From contig NZ_CP087196.1 in NCBI RefSeq assembly GCF_024749285.1, forward strand, positions 868,001 through 932,000: a DNA stretch of 64,000 nucleotides, read 5' to 3'. The translations under genes were made by a program, and so were the position numbers. The DNA is from Pseudomonas sp. B21-015 (lineage in GTDB: Bacteria > Pseudomonadota > Gammaproteobacteria > Pseudomonadales > Pseudomonadaceae). The notes below the pieces were generated by a model. The model was not told the origin of the DNA. It saw nothing but the letters and a program-made list of their open reading frames with translations, and made no database searches. Positions 18,897 through 28,536 of the stretch are shown one piece after another (the stretch's first letter is position 1; every line of letters starts with the position of its first letter).

Positions 18897-19905
18897 CGGG
18901 GCGAGTGTCCTTGGGAGAGAGCTTCGCCGGTTCGTCGGCTGTGCGATTTTCGAAGCGCTCGTAGGCTTCGACGATTCGCTGCACCAACGGATGGCGCACC
19001 ACGTCCTTGGGCATGAAATGGGTGAAGCTGATACCCGGCACGTCTTTCAGTACTTCGATCACATGGTGCAGCCCGGACTTGGTGCCTTTCGGCAGGTCGA
19101 CCTGGGTGATGTCACCGGTAATGACCGCGGTGGAGCCGAAGCCGATCCGGGTCAGGAACATCTTCATCTGTTCGACGGTGGTGTTCTGGCTTTCGTCGAG
19201 GATGATGAAGCTGTTGTTCAGCGTACGGCCGCGCATATAGGCCAGCGGCGCGACTTCGATCACCTGACGCTCGATCAGCTTGGCGACGTATTCGAAGCCG
19301 AGCATTTCGTAGAGTGCGTCGTAGAGCGGGCGCAGGTACGGGTCGATTTTTTGCGACAGGTCGCCGGGCAGGAAGCCGAGCTTTTCGCCCGCTTCAACCG
19401 CCGGACGGACCAGCAGGATGCGACGAATCTGCTCGCGCTCCAGCGCGTCTACCGCGCAGGCAACGGCCAGATAGGTCTTGCCGGTACCGGCCGGGCCGAT
19501 GCCGAAATTGATGTCGTTACCGAGGATTTCCTTCACGTAGCGCAGCTGATTCAAGCCGCGAGGGCGAATCATGCCTTTCTTGGTGCGCAAGGCGACGGAC
19601 GGTTCGGCGGGGGAGTGGTCGTCCAGTTGCTCGACGGCCGATTCCTGCAGGAACAGGTGAACCATGTCCGGCGACAGCTCGGTACCCTTGGTTTCCCGGT
19701 ACAGGCGGCGCAGGAGGTTTTCCGCGGAGGTGGTGTGTTTGGGTTCGCCGATCAGTTCGAACTGGTTTCCGCGGTTGCGGATCTCGATGGTCAGGCGCTG
19801 TTCGATCAAGCGCAGATGCTCGTCGAATTGCCCGCACAGATTGGCGAAGCGCCGAGCTTCAAAGGGCTCGAGGATGAAGCGATGTGGTTCTATGGGTGCG
19901 TTCAA
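18889..19905 (-). CDS. ybeZ: PhoH-family ATPase YbeZ
   Basis: A PhoH-like P-loop ATPase that partners YbeY in RNA metabolism. It has an N-terminal KH-like segment ([26 protein letters not shown]), the Walker A motif [12 protein letters not shown] and a Walker B-type [12 protein letters not shown] chose TTG 19905 (reading [10 protein letters not shown]), which gives 338 residues, the family norm; an upstream in-frame ATG at 19995 would add 30 residues with no family match. The TTG start and weak RBS could limit expression. Confidence 0.9.
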   Translation of the reverse strand: MNAPIEPHRFILEPFEARRFANLCGQFDEHLRLIEQRLTIEIRNRGNQFELIGEPKHTTSAENLLRRLYRETKGTELSPDMVHLFLQESAVEQLDDHSPAEPSVALRTKKGMIRPRGLNQLRYVKEILGNDINFGIGPAGTGKTYLAVACAVDALEREQIRRILLVRPAVEAGEKLGFLPGDLSQKIDPYLRPLYDALYEMLGFEYVAKLIERQVIEVAPLAYMRGRTLNNSFIILDESQNTTVEQMKMFLTRIGFGSTAVITGDITQVDLPKGTKSGLHHVIEVLKDVPGISFTHFMPKDVVRHPLVQRIVEAYERFENRTADEPAKLSPKDTRPDA

Positions 19906-20013
19906 GGTCGTATTTAGCCGCCCTGGGGCAATTATGATGAAATCAAGGATAACGCCAGTCGCCTGGGTGCGAAAGCTCTTAAACAGACCAATCACTAACG
20001 GTCACTTCATGTC

Positions 20014-20145
20014 TGTGGCGAGGGAGCTTGCTCCCGTTGGAGTGCGAAGCACTCCCTTCCCGGTCTCTGCAGTTTACAGGGTTGCATCGAGTCGCTTGGT
20101 TTACGACTGCTTCGCAGCCGAGCGGGAGCAAGCTCCCTCGCCACA
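20014..20145. repeat. Family B palindromic repeat pair
   Basis: TGTGGCGAGGGAGCTTGCTC at 20014 is matched by its complement ending at 20145. Inner segments (TTGGAGTGCGAAGCACTCC and CGACTGCTTCGCAGCCG) are themselves palindromic. It lies between ybeZ and miaB; nothing else is seen in this 271-base gap. Confidence 0.85.
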
Positions 20146-20176
20146 CAAACCCGCTCCCTGAGGGGGGAATGCGCTG

Positions 20177-21505
20177 TTATTGGATCAGCGAGCCCCGCAG
20201 CGAGTGCGGTTGTGCGGCGTCGATGTGTACGTCAGCGAACTGGCCGATCAGGGTCGGATTGTCGCAGCGGAAGTTGACGATACGGTTATTCTCGGTCCGG
20301 CCTTGCAGTTCGCCGGGGTCTTTTTTCGAATAATCGGTGACCAGGATCCGCTGAGTGGAGCCGACCATTTGTCGGCTGATCTCGAACCCTTGCTGGTTCA
20401 GGCGATGTTGCAGGGCGTTCAGGCGTTCTTTTTTCAGCTCTTCCGGCGTTTCGTCGGCCAGGTCGGCGGCCGGAGTGCCCGGGCGTTGGCTATAAACGAA
20501 CGAGTAGGAGAAGTCGAAGCCGACGTCTTCGATCAGCTTCATCGTCTGTTCGAAGTCTTTCTCGGTCTCGCCCGGGAAGCCGACGATGAAGTCCGAGCTG
20601 ATGCAGATCCCCGGCACGGCGGCCCGCAGCTTGCGCAGTTTGGATTTGTACTCCAGCGCAGTGTGGTTACGCTTCATCGCCGCGAGGATGCGGTCCGAAC
20701 CCGATTGCACCGGCAGGTGCAGGTGTTTCACCAGTTCCGGCACGTCGGCGTGAGCCTGGATCAGGCTGTCGGAGAACTCCAGTGGGTGCGAGGTGGTGTA
20801 GCGAATCCGGTCGATACCATCGACAGCGGCCACCACCCGGATCAATTCCGCCAGGTCGGCCAGGCGTCCATCGTGAGTGGTGCCGCGATAACCGTTGACG
20901 TTCTGCCCCAGCAAGGTCACTTCGCGCACGCCGTTTTCGGCCAGGTGAATGATCTCGGCAATCACGTCATCGAACGGTCGGCTGACTTCTTCACCGCGGG
21001 TATAAGGCACCACGCAGAAGGTGCAGTACTTGCTGCAGCCTTCCATGACCGACACATAAGCGCTCGGCCCGTCGATACGTGGCTCGGGCAGGTGGTCGAA
21101 TTTTTCGATTTCCGGGAACGAGACGTCGACTTGCGGCAGTTTGGTGGCGCGCGCAGCGTTGATCATTTCCGGCAGGCGGTGCAGGGTTTGCGGGCCGAAC
21201 ACCACGTCTACGTACGGAGCGCGATCACGGATGGCCGCGCCTTCCTGGCTGGCCACGCAACCGCCGACAGCGATCACCATGTCCGGGTTGGCCAGTTTCA
21301 GCTCACGCCAGCGACCGAGTTGGGAATACACCCGGTCCTGGGCGCGTTCGCGGATCGAGCAAGTGTTGAGCAGAATCACGTCGGCGTCTTCAGCGCGGGC
21401 AGTGACTTCCAGGGCCTGATGTTCGCCCAGCAGATCGACCATGCGCGAGCTGTCGTACTCGTTCATCTGGCAACCGTGGGTTTCGATGTAAAGCTTCTTG
21501 GCCAT
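20177..21505 (-). CDS. miaB: tRNA-2-methylthio-N6-dimethylallyladenosine synthase
   Basis: MiaB methylthiolates i6A37 in tRNAs that read UNN codons. The 442-residue protein has the UPF0004 domain with its three cysteines ([29 protein letters not shown]), the radical SAM motif [13 protein letters not shown] near residue 155, and a C-terminal TRAM domain ([15 protein letters not shown]). ATG 21505 gives the conserved [11 protein letters not shown] start. A TATAAT box at 21540-21545 suggests its own promoter. Confidence 0.96.
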   Translation of the reverse strand: MAKKLYIETHGCQMNEYDSSRMVDLLGEHQALEVTARAEDADVILLNTCSIRERAQDRVYSQLGRWRELKLANPDMVIAVGGCVASQEGAAIRDRAPYVDVVFGPQTLHRLPEMINAARATKLPQVDVSFPEIEKFDHLPEPRIDGPSAYVSVMEGCSKYCTFCVVPYTRGEEVSRPFDDVIAEIIHLAENGVREVTLLGQNVNGYRGTTHDGRLADLAELIRVVAAVDGIDRIRYTTSHPLEFSDSLIQAHADVPELVKHLHLPVQSGSDRILAAMKRNHTALEYKSKLRKLRAAVPGICISSDFIVGFPGETEKDFEQTMKLIEDVGFDFSYSFVYSQRPGTPAADLADETPEELKKERLNALQHRLNQQGFEISRQMVGSTQRILVTDYSKKDPGELQGRTENNRIVNFRCDNPTLIGQFADVHIDAAQPHSLRGSLIQ

Positions 21506-21539
21506 GGACCCCAGTCTCACGTGATTCAAAGAACCGCGC

Positions 21540-21545
21540 ATTATA
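21540..21545 (-). promoter_or_regulatory. Probable miaB promoter -10 box
   Basis: Minus-strand TATAAT lies 35 bases before the miaB start. The expected -35 region (AGGAAC) is weak, so strength is uncertain. Confidence 0.5.
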
Positions 21546-21571
21546 GGGAACATGCACCAAGGTTCCTACCG

Positions 21572-21598
21572 TTGCGCGTCCGGTGGCTATGCTATAGT
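21572..21598 (+). promoter_or_regulatory. Probable extended -10 promoter of the DUF1820 gene
   Basis: TTGCGC (21572-21577) is followed after 15 bases by TATAGT (21593-21598), which is preceded by TGC, an extended -10. The coding start is 42 bases further on. Confidence 0.5.
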
Positions 21599-21639
21599 TC
21601 GCGCCCTCATTTTTATCCCCGATGTGTTACCCGCCCACC

Positions 21640-21969
21640 ATGACCAAACGTGAAGCTCCAATCTACAAGGTGATTTTCCTCAATCAGGGCCAGGTGTACG
21701 AAATGTACGCCAAGCAGATCTACCAAAGTGATCTGTGGGGCTTCCTGGAAGTGGAAGAGTTCGTCTTTGGCGAGCGCACACAAGTGGTCGTCGATCCGAG
21801 CGAAGAGAAGCTCAAGGCTCAGTTCGAAGGCGTTGTGCGCAGTTTCGTGCCGATGCATTCGATCGTGCGTATCGACGAGGTCGAACGCCTCGGCACACCG
21901 AAAATCAGCGAAGCCCGCGGCGCGGTCGGCAATGTCATGCCGTTTCCGATGCCGATGCCTGAGAAGTAA
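21640..21969 (+). CDS. DUF1820-family protein
   Basis: A 109-residue conserved protein of unknown function (DUF1820), found beside miaB in many gammaproteobacteria. The hallmark is the beta-rich YKVIFLNQGQVYEMYAKQIY start and GFLEVEEFVFGERTQVVVDP; the tail VMPFPMPMPEK is proline/methionine rich. It has no signal peptide or membrane segment. ATG 21640 was chosen over an upstream ATG (21622) because it matches the family start MTKREAPIYK. The protein looks like a small cytosolic beta-barrel that could bind a partner, but nothing more can be said. Confidence 0.85.
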   Translation: MTKREAPIYKVIFLNQGQVYEMYAKQIYQSDLWGFLEVEEFVFGERTQVVVDPSEEKLKAQFEGVVRSFVPMHSIVRIDEVERLGTPKISEARGAVGNVMPFPMPMPEK

Positions 21970-21999
21970 GCCACGGATTGAGTGGCTAGTGGGGCTTGT

Positions 22000-22132
22000 T
22001 GTGGCGAGGGAGCTTGCTCCCGTTGGGCTGCGAAGCGGCCCTGAAATCAGCCTCCGCTACCTTCTGGACAGACCGCGTGTGCCGACTTTACGACTGCTAC
22101 GCAGCCGAGCGGGAGCAAGCTCCCTCGCCACA
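22000..22132. repeat. Family B palindromic repeat pair
   Basis: Inverted copies of TGTGGCGAGGGAGCTTGCTC begin at 22000 and end at 22132, with an internal GCAGCCGAGCGGGAGCAAGC arm. It separates the converging DUF1820 and Sel1-repeat genes. Confidence 0.85.
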
Positions 22133-22147
22133 GGGGGCCGTGTCAAT

Positions 22148-22702
22148 TCAGGGAAGTGGCGAAAACGGTGTACGCCCATCGGCGCTCTGCAATTCCATCA
22201 GGTATTTACGGAAAATTTGCCCCAGCACCTGGGTAGCGACTTCCAGATCTTCGCGGGACATTTTTTCGGCGACTTCGTCGGCGGTGTCCAGCGCGTCTTC
22301 GGCACCATTGACCGCGGCCATTTTCAGCACGATATAGGCCTGAACGTTATTGGCCGGTACGCCTTCGCCGTGGAAGAACATGGTGCCGAGTTTGAATTGC
22401 GCCTGGGCATGGCCTTGCAGCGAGGCTTTTTCGAAGTAGCTCAGGGCTTGATTGAGGTCGCGCGGCGCGTGTTTGCCGTTGTAGTAGAACTCACCCAACT
22501 CGTATTGCGCTTGCGCATCCCCTTCATCCGACGCTTTCTGGCAGGCGGCGAGCGCTTGCGCCAGGTCTTGCGGCTGAGTATTGAGGGTGCAGCGACCCAT
22601 CGCCGGGATCAACAACGAGTTGCCGCCTGCTTGTGCGAGCGCGAGCAGGGGCTGAAGGAGCAACAGGCAGCCCAGTGCAAGGGTGCGGCCGGTGCGGTTC
22701 AT
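22148..22702 (-). CDS. Periplasmic Sel1/TPR-repeat protein
   Basis: A 184-residue secreted protein with a signal peptide (to LALAQAG, about residue 25) and two to three Sel1-like repeats: ALAACQKASDEGDAQAQYELG, ALSYFEKASLQGHAQAQFKLG, then IVLKMAAVNGAEDAL. Such solenoids usually bind other proteins. ATG 22702 is supported by GAGG upstream and by the signal peptide; the longer frame start does not give one. It lies alone between miaB/DUF1820 and hemL. Function unknown. Confidence 0.82.
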   Translation of the reverse strand: MNRTGRTLALGCLLLLQPLLALAQAGGNSLLIPAMGRCTLNTQPQDLAQALAACQKASDEGDAQAQYELGEFYYNGKHAPRDLNQALSYFEKASLQGHAQAQFKLGTMFFHGEGVPANNVQAYIVLKMAAVNGAEDALDTADEVAEKMSREDLEVATQVLGQIFRKYLMELQSADGRTPFSPLP

Positions 22703-22927
22703 GGGAATCGACTTACCTCTGAGGGGCGCGCGGACCCATCGAGGGATCCAATAAGCGCGCATTATGAAATAAGCGAGGCCAACCTTACAAAGTCTTTACT
22801 CGTTTTTCTGCTGCGCGGGGACTATATCGCCTACTTTGCGGGGGATTATGGGTAGACGAGTAGGAAAAAGGGCGGGAATGTAGGTGAAAGCTGACGCTGG
22901 CAATGGCCAACGTCAGCGTCGCAGCTT

Positions 22928-24211
22928 TTATTTCAGTGCGGCGAATGCACGCTCGGCAGCGTCCAGCGTCAGTTTCAACTCGGTTTCGCCGTGGGCGATC
23001 GAGGTGAAGCCGGCTTCGAAGGCACTCGGCGCCAGGTACACACCACCTTCAAGCATCAGGTGGAAGAAGCGCCCGAACAGGTTCGCATTGCTGGCCATGA
23101 CGTCATCGAAGGTCACGATATCGTCGGCGCCGGTGAAGTACAGTCCGAACATGCCGCCGGCCTGAGTGGTCACGAACGGAATGCCGGCGGCGTCGGCGCG
23201 CTGTTGCAGGCCATCGAGCAGACGGCTGGTGTAGTCGCTCAACTCAGCGTGGAAACCAGGGCGACTGATCAGGCGCAGAGTGGTCAGGCCAGCCGCCATC
23301 GCCAGCGGGTTGCCCGACAACGTGCCAGCCTGGTAGACCGGCCCCAGTGGCGCGATCTGCTCCATGATTTTGCGTTTGCCGCCGAAGCAGCCAACCGGCA
23401 TGCCGCCACCGATGATCTTGCCGAAGGTGCTCAGGTCCGGCGTTACGCCGTAAAGAGCTTGGGCACCACCGAGGGCGACACGGAAACCGGTCATCACTTC
23501 GTCGAAAATCAGCACCACGCCGTGCTTGTCGCACAGGGTCCGCAGACCTTCGAGGAAACCCGGTGCCGGCGGTACGCAGTTCATGTTGCCGGCCACTGGC
23601 TCGACGATGATGCAGGCCACGTCCTGGCCAACTTCGGCGAGCAGGGTTTCTACCGCGTCGATGTCGTTGAACGGCAGGGTCAGGGTGTGTTTGGCGAACG
23701 CTGCCGGTACGCCGGCCGAGCTCGGTACGCCCTGGGTCAGGGCGCCGGAGCCGGCCTTGACCAGCAGGCTGTCGGAGTGACCGTGGTAGCAGCCTTCGAA
23801 CTTGATGATGCTGTCGCGACCGGTGAAACCACGGGCCAGGCGGATGGCACTCATGGTTGCTTCGGTGCCGGAGCTGACCATCCGCACCATTTCCATCGAC
23901 GGCACGATCGAGCAGACCAGATCGGCCATTTCGGTTTCCATCGCGGTCGGGGCGCCGTAGGACAGGCCGTGTTCCAGCTGTTTGCGCACTGCATCCAGTA
24001 CGTCCGGGTGGCTGTGGCCGAGAATCATCGGGCCCCAGGAACCGACGTAATCCACATAACGCTTGTCGTCTTCGTCGGTGACGTAGGCGCCTTCGGCGTG
24101 CTTGAAGAACAACGGTGTGCCGCCAACGCTCTTGAACGCGCGAACCGGCGAGTTCACGCCCCCGGGGATGTGTTTCTGGGCATTGGCAAACAGGGTTTCG
24201 GAACGAGACAT
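22928..24211 (-). CDS. hemL: Glutamate-1-semialdehyde 2,1-aminomutase
   Basis: HemL converts glutamate-1-semialdehyde to 5-aminolevulinate, the C5-route precursor of haem. The 427-residue class III aminotransferase has the PLP lysine in [33 protein letters not shown] before it, and the substrate-binding [14 protein letters not shown] 24211 gives the standard [12 protein letters not shown] start. It follows thiE by 16 bases, so thiD-thiE-hemL are likely co-transcribed, linking thiamine and tetrapyrrole genes as in other pseudomonads. Confidence 0.96.
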   Translation of the reverse strand: MSRSETLFANAQKHIPGGVNSPVRAFKSVGGTPLFFKHAEGAYVTDEDDKRYVDYVGSWGPMILGHSHPDVLDAVRKQLEHGLSYGAPTAMETEMADLVCSIVPSMEMVRMVSSGTEATMSAIRLARGFTGRDSIIKFEGCYHGHSDSLLVKAGSGALTQGVPSSAGVPAAFAKHTLTLPFNDIDAVETLLAEVGQDVACIIVEPVAGNMNCVPPAPGFLEGLRTLCDKHGVVLIFDEVMTGFRVALGGAQALYGVTPDLSTFGKIIGGGMPVGCFGGKRKIMEQIAPLGPVYQAGTLSGNPLAMAAGLTTLRLISRPGFHAELSDYTSRLLDGLQQRADAAGIPFVTTQAGGMFGLYFTGADDIVTFDDVMASNANLFGRFFHLMLEGGVYLAPSAFEAGFTSIAHGETELKLTLDAAERAFAALK

Positions 24212-24227
24212 GATTTGGCTCTCAAAA

Positions 24228-24851
24228 TCAGACTTTAAGTAATTCATTGAATGCGCGGGCACGGCGTGTCACTTCAGCCGTGCTCTCTGCGCCAAACAGG
24301 CCATGCACCACCGCCAGCAGATCGACTCCGTGGGCCACCAGCGGGGCGGCGTTGTCCAGGGTGATGCCGCCGATCGCGCAGATCGGCAGGTGCAGTTGGC
24401 TGCGGGCCTGGTCGAGCAGTTCGAGGCTGCACGCCGGTGCGCCGGGCTTGGTGTTGGAATTGAAGAAGCGGCCGAAGGCGACGTAACTGGCGCCTTCTTT
24501 GGCGGCAAGTTCGGCGAGTTCGAGTTGCGCGTGGCAGGTCGAGCCGATGATTGCGTGACGCCCCAGCAGTGCCCGAACCGGCATCAGTGGGCCATCGGTC
24601 TGGCCCAGGTGCACGCCTACGCCCAATCGTGCGGCCAGTTCGGCGTCGTCGTTGATGATCAGCTGGGTCTTGTAGCGTTCGCACAGATCGCGCAGCGCTT
24701 CGGCCTCACGCAGGCGGCGGGCTTCATCGCTGCTTTTGTCGCGGTATTGCAGCAGGGTGACGCCGCCTTCCAGCGCCGCCTCCACGTATTCGAGCAATTT
24801 ACCGGCCAGTAACTGGCTGTCGGTAATGGCGTACAGGCCACGTAGTTTCAT
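24228..24851 (-). CDS. thiE: Thiamine-phosphate synthase
   Basis: ThiE joins HMP-pyrophosphate and the thiazole phosphate to make thiamine phosphate. The 207-residue TIM barrel has the motifs [31 protein letters not shown] (pyrophosphate/Mg site), [16 protein letters not shown] and [11 protein letters not shown]. It lies 18 bases after thiD, which makes its HMP-PP substrate, and before hemL. Confidence 0.95.
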   Translation of the reverse strand: MKLRGLYAITDSQLLAGKLLEYVEAALEGGVTLLQYRDKSSDEARRLREAEALRDLCERYKTQLIINDDAELAARLGVGVHLGQTDGPLMPVRALLGRHAIIGSTCHAQLELAELAAKEGASYVAFGRFFNSNTKPGAPACSLELLDQARSQLHLPICAIGGITLDNAAPLVAHGVDLLAVVHGLFGAESTAEVTRRARAFNELLKV

Positions 24852-24869
24852 CGGACAGCCCTCATGGCG

Positions 24870-25667
24870 TTACGAACAGAAATCCAGCGGCAGGCGGCGC
24901 GGCACGAACTGTCCTTTGCCCAGCTGTTCCGCATCCCGCAGAGTGCGCCAAGTGTAGTCAAGCGCGGTCTGTACGGCACTGGCGAGTTGTTCACCCTGGG
25001 CCAGGCGACCGGCGAGGGCGCTGGCCAGCGTGCAACCGGAGCCGTGATAGCTGCCGGGCAGACGCTGGCAGGTAAAGGTGTCGCGGCGACCGTCGCGGCT
25101 GTACAGGCGATTGTGGATTTCGTGTTCATCGCCATGGCCGCCGGTGATCAGCAGGTGTTTGACGAATGGCAGGAGTTTTTCAGCGCACTCGTCCGCGGTG
25201 CCTTCGGGCAGTTCGGCGAGGATGCGGGCTTCGGGAAGGTTGGGGGTGGCAATGATCGACAGCGGCAGCAGGCGTTCGCGCATGGCGTAGCCGACTTCGT
25301 CCTTGCCCAGTCGTCCGCCACCACCGGCGCGCAGCACCGGGTCGCAGACCACCGGCAGATGCGGGTGCGCCGAGAGCAGTTCGACCACGGTGTCGACCAT
25401 TTCCAGGGAACCGAGCATGCCCAGTTTGACGGCAGCGACTTCGGAGTCGTTGAGCACGGCGTTGGCCTGGGCCAGCACCCACTCGCGATCGAGGACGCGG
25501 AAGTCAGTGACGTTGACGGTGTCTTGCACCGTCAGGGCGGTGACGGCCGGAGCCGCATGGCAACCCTGAGCGAGCAGGGCTTCGATATCTGCCTGCAAGC
25601 CGGCGCCACCACTTGGGTCGTGGCCGGAGAGACAGAGGACAACGGGGCGAGAGCTGTAGATATTCAT
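24870..25667 (-). CDS. thiD: Hydroxymethylpyrimidine / phosphomethylpyrimidine kinase
   Basis: ThiD phosphorylates HMP and HMP-P to HMP-PP. The 265-residue ribokinase-fold protein has LSGHDPSGGAGLQADIEA at the start, VCDPVLRAGGGG, and the anion hole/catalytic motif GSYHGSGCTLASALAG near the end. I chose ATG 25667; the same frame stays open upstream only because it crosses a family B repeat, which is not coding. No TPP riboswitch is recognisable before it. Confidence 0.94.
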   Translation of the reverse strand: MNIYSSRPVVLCLSGHDPSGGAGLQADIEALLAQGCHAAPAVTALTVQDTVNVTDFRVLDREWVLAQANAVLNDSEVAAVKLGMLGSLEMVDTVVELLSAHPHLPVVCDPVLRAGGGGRLGKDEVGYAMRERLLPLSIIATPNLPEARILAELPEGTADECAEKLLPFVKHLLITGGHGDEHEIHNRLYSRDGRRDTFTCQRLPGSYHGSGCTLASALAGRLAQGEQLASAVQTALDYTWRTLRDAEQLGKGQFVPRRLPLDFCS

Positions 25668-25731
25668 GGTGCGCGAGCTTACCACCAAACATGTTTTTCG
25701 GGTGTTGTGGCAGCCATCGCGGCCGATACAG

Positions 25732-25841
25732 TGTGGCGAGGGGGCTTGCTCCCGTTCGGCTGCGAAGCAGTCGTCAGGTGTAGCCGACAGCATATTTTGG
25801 GGCCGCTACGCAGCCCAACGGGAGCAAGCTCCCTCGCCACA
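25732..25841. repeat. Family B palindromic repeat pair
   Basis: Inverted copies (25732 onward, and an arm ending 25841). It occupies much of the 415-base gap between thiD and ladS; the rest holds only the ladS promoter region. Confidence 0.85.
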
Positions 25842-25956
25842 GGTGTTCACCACCCGCCGGGGCATTCTCACAACCTGACAAAGCCTACAGCTCTAACTCA
25901 ATATATAGAGCTGGAACGCTTGTTCTAGAGCCTTTGTAGGAAAAATTTCAATGGTG

Positions 25957-25986
25957 TTCAATGGCCATCAACGGCTATGCTAGAGT
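25957..25986 (+). promoter_or_regulatory. Possible ladS promoter
   Basis: TTCAAT (25957-25962) and TAGAGT (25981-25986) are 18 bases apart and the latter is preceded by TGC (extended -10). The ladS ATG is about 97 bases downstream. Confidence 0.35.
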
Positions 25987-26082
25987 GGATCCAAACCAAT
26001 AACAGGTAATACCGGTTTTACGTCTACTCAAAAGGAATGGGGGGCTTCCTGACAGGACCGGACAGGCCACTCTGGGGCTTAA

Positions 26083-28461
26083 ATGCGCTATTTGCTGATG
26101 TTGCTGTTGTGCTTGCCCCTCCTGGCGAGCGCCGTCGAATTCGACGAGTTCACCCAGAGCCTTCCCCTGGGCCGAACGATGCAGGTTTATGAAGACGCGG
26201 GCGGTCACGCGACCATCGCCGATGTCCGTGCACAAGCCGCGGCCGGGCTCTTCAAACCCCACGATAAAGCCACCCTCAACGCCGGTTATTCGCGTTCGGC
26301 GTTCTGGCTGAAAATCGACCTGCAGTACCGCCCGACCAACCCGTCGGTACAACGGACCTGGTTACTGGAACTGGCCTATCCGCCCCTCGATCACCTTGAT
26401 CTCTATTTGCCCGATGCTGGTGGTGACTATCAATTGGTCCGGCAGACCGGCGATGCGTTGCCGTTCGCCACTCGCCAGATCCGTCAGAACAACTACCTGT
26501 TCGATTTGAATTTTGCGCCTGAGCAGGCGCAAACCGTGTACCTGCGCCTGCAAAGTGAAGGCTCGATTCAGGCGCCCGTCACCTTGTGGTCGAGCACCGC
26601 TTACCTTGAAGAGCAGCCTGTCCGGCTCTATGTGCTGGGGCTGATTTACGGCGTGTTGCTGGGGATGCTGGTCTACAACCTGTTCATCTTCCTCAGCGTG
26701 CGTGACACCAGCTACCTCTACTACATCGTCTATATCGCCTCGTTCGGCTTGTATCAACTGTCGGTGAACGGCGCGGCCGTGGAGTATTTCTGGCCGGATA
26801 ATCCGTGGTGGGCCAACGCCGCGACGCCGTTCTTCATCGGCTGTTCAGGTTTGTTCGGCAGCCAGTTCGCCCGCAGCTTCTTGCAGACGGCCACCCATAG
26901 TCGCTGGCTCGACCGTTTGTTGTTGGCGTTGATTGCGTTCAGTGCGGTAGTGGTCGGGTTGTCATTGATGACCAGTTACGCCCTGGCCCTGCGTCTGGCG
27001 ACGATATTGGCGCTGGTTTTTACCGTGATCATTTTCGCCGCCGGGATCTTCGCCTGGTGGCGAGGCTTGAGGGTGGCGCGGTACTTCATCATTGCCTGGT
27101 CGGCGTTCCTGCTCGGTGGCGTCGTCAACACGATGATGGTGTTGGGGTATTTGCCCAACGTGTTCCTGACCATGTACGCCAGCCAGATCGGCTCGGCGGT
27201 CGAAGTGGCGCTGCTGTCCCTGGCCCTGGCCGATCGCATCAACGCCATGCGCGAGCAACAGGCACAGACGTTGTTCGATGCCGGCCAAAAACTCGAAGTG
27301 CTGAACCAGCAACTGGCTCACAGTAACAAGCTCAAGGACGAATTCCTCGCCACCCTGACCCACGAATTACGCACCCCCATGAACGGTGTGATCGGTTCGC
27401 TGGAGCTCATGCAGACGGTCGAGATGAACCCTGAACTGGAGCAGTATCAACAAACGGCCGCAGGTTCGGCGCGGGACATGATGCGCATGGTCAACGGCAT
27501 CCTCACCCTGACCGAATTGCAGGCCGGCAAGCTCAAGGTCTATCCGGACACATTCAGTTTGCGCAGTGTGGTCGAGGCCTTGCGCCTGCAGTTCGATGGC
27601 AATGCGTCCAGCAAGTCGCTGGACTTCAAGGTCGAGGTAACGCCCGGACTGCCGGATCGCTTGCACGGCGACAGCGGCAAGTTGGTGCAATGCCTGGAGT
27701 GCCTGCTGGATAACGCGATCAAATTCACCCGGGTCGGCGGACTGGCGTTGCGCGTGACGGGCAAACCGGTGGAGCCCGGTCGACTGGCGTTGTCCTTTGC
27801 GGTGATCGACACCGGCATTGGCTTTACCGATTTGGGGGAGGCAACCCTGTACCAGCGCTTCTTCCAGCTCGACGGTTCGATGACCCGTGAATACGGTGGT
27901 CTGGGCGTTGGCCTGGCGATTTGTCGGCAACTGGTCGAATTGCTCGACGGGCGCTTGAGCCATCGCTCGGAACCGGGCCGCGGCAGTCGCTTCCAACTGG
28001 ATGTCGAGTTTGAGCTGCCCGTGGTGGAACCTGCGCCCTCGATCATGCGGCAAGCTGCCCGCCTGCGTCAGCCTCAGGACTGCACGGTGTTGCTGGTCGA
28101 TGACAACAGCATCAATCAATTGGTGATGCGCGGCATGTTGCTGAAACTTGGGTTCCAGGTGCGCACCGCCGACAGCAGCGTCGCCGCGCTCGATCACTTG
28201 CAGCGTGAAGCCGTTGACGCGGTACTGCTCGATTGTCAGTTGCCGCCACTGGACGGCGTCTCCATCTGTAGTCGGATCCGCGCCTTGCCGGGTTGCGCCG
28301 AATTACCCGTGTTCAAGATTGCCCTGAGTGCGGACCGAGCGCACTGCCCGAGTGACACCTTGGTCGACTACCTGAACAAACCGGTGAAATTCGAAGACTT
28401 GCAGGCGGCGCTTTATCGACGGGTGCTCTGTCCGGGACAAGGCGAAAGCGCCGACAGTTAG
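26083..28461 (+). CDS. ladS: Hybrid sensor histidine kinase LadS (7TMR-DISM type)
   Basis: LadS feeds into the Gac/Rsm cascade, promoting biofilm and T6SS-type traits in Pseudomonas; in P. aeruginosa it responds to calcium. The 792-residue protein has a signal peptide (to LLASAVEF), a periplasmic DISMED2 domain (about 25-180), seven membrane helices (about 185-390), a HisKA domain with His 427 (TLTHELRTPMNG), an HATPase domain (DNAIKFT, DTGIGF, GLGVGLAIC) and a C-terminal receiver domain with Asp 717 (AVLLDCQLPPLDG). No Hpt domain is present. The position after thiD and length match the Pseudomonas ladS locus. Confidence 0.9.
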   Translation: MRYLLMLLLCLPLLASAVEFDEFTQSLPLGRTMQVYEDAGGHATIADVRAQAAAGLFKPHDKATLNAGYSRSAFWLKIDLQYRPTNPSVQRTWLLELAYPPLDHLDLYLPDAGGDYQLVRQTGDALPFATRQIRQNNYLFDLNFAPEQAQTVYLRLQSEGSIQAPVTLWSSTAYLEEQPVRLYVLGLIYGVLLGMLVYNLFIFLSVRDTSYLYYIVYIASFGLYQLSVNGAAVEYFWPDNPWWANAATPFFIGCSGLFGSQFARSFLQTATHSRWLDRLLLALIAFSAVVVGLSLMTSYALALRLATILALVFTVIIFAAGIFAWWRGLRVARYFIIAWSAFLLGGVVNTMMVLGYLPNVFLTMYASQIGSAVEVALLSLALADRINAMREQQAQTLFDAGQKLEVLNQQLAHSNKLKDEFLATLTHELRTPMNGVIGSLELMQTVEMNPELEQYQQTAAGSARDMMRMVNGILTLTELQAGKLKVYPDTFSLRSVVEALRLQFDGNASSKSLDFKVEVTPGLPDRLHGDSGKLVQCLECLLDNAIKFTRVGGLALRVTGKPVEPGRLALSFAVIDTGIGFTDLGEATLYQRFFQLDGSMTREYGGLGVGLAICRQLVELLDGRLSHRSEPGRGSRFQLDVEFELPVVEPAPSIMRQAARLRQPQDCTVLLVDDNSINQLVMRGMLLKLGFQVRTADSSVAALDHLQREAVDAVLLDCQLPPLDGVSICSRIRALPGCAELPVFKIALSADRAHCPSDTLVDYLNKPVKFEDLQAALYRRVLCPGQGESADS

Positions 28462-28536
28462 GCAGATATGCCACTTTGTTCAGCCTCGGGGCGGTGCTTA
28501 ACTGAAAGTCCCTTGGCTGGCCAAAGGAGCCCCGTC

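Noticed and set aside
20180..21643. A 487-codon open frame opposite miaB
   Set aside because: It mirrors miaB and has no recognisable protein features.
25668..25793. Upstream extension of thiD
   Set aside because: The added 42 residues are encoded by a family B repeat; the real start at 25667 matches the family.
25668..26082. TPP riboswitch before thiD
   Set aside because: No matching conserved stems or CUGAGA-type core were found; the gap holds a repeat and a promoter region.
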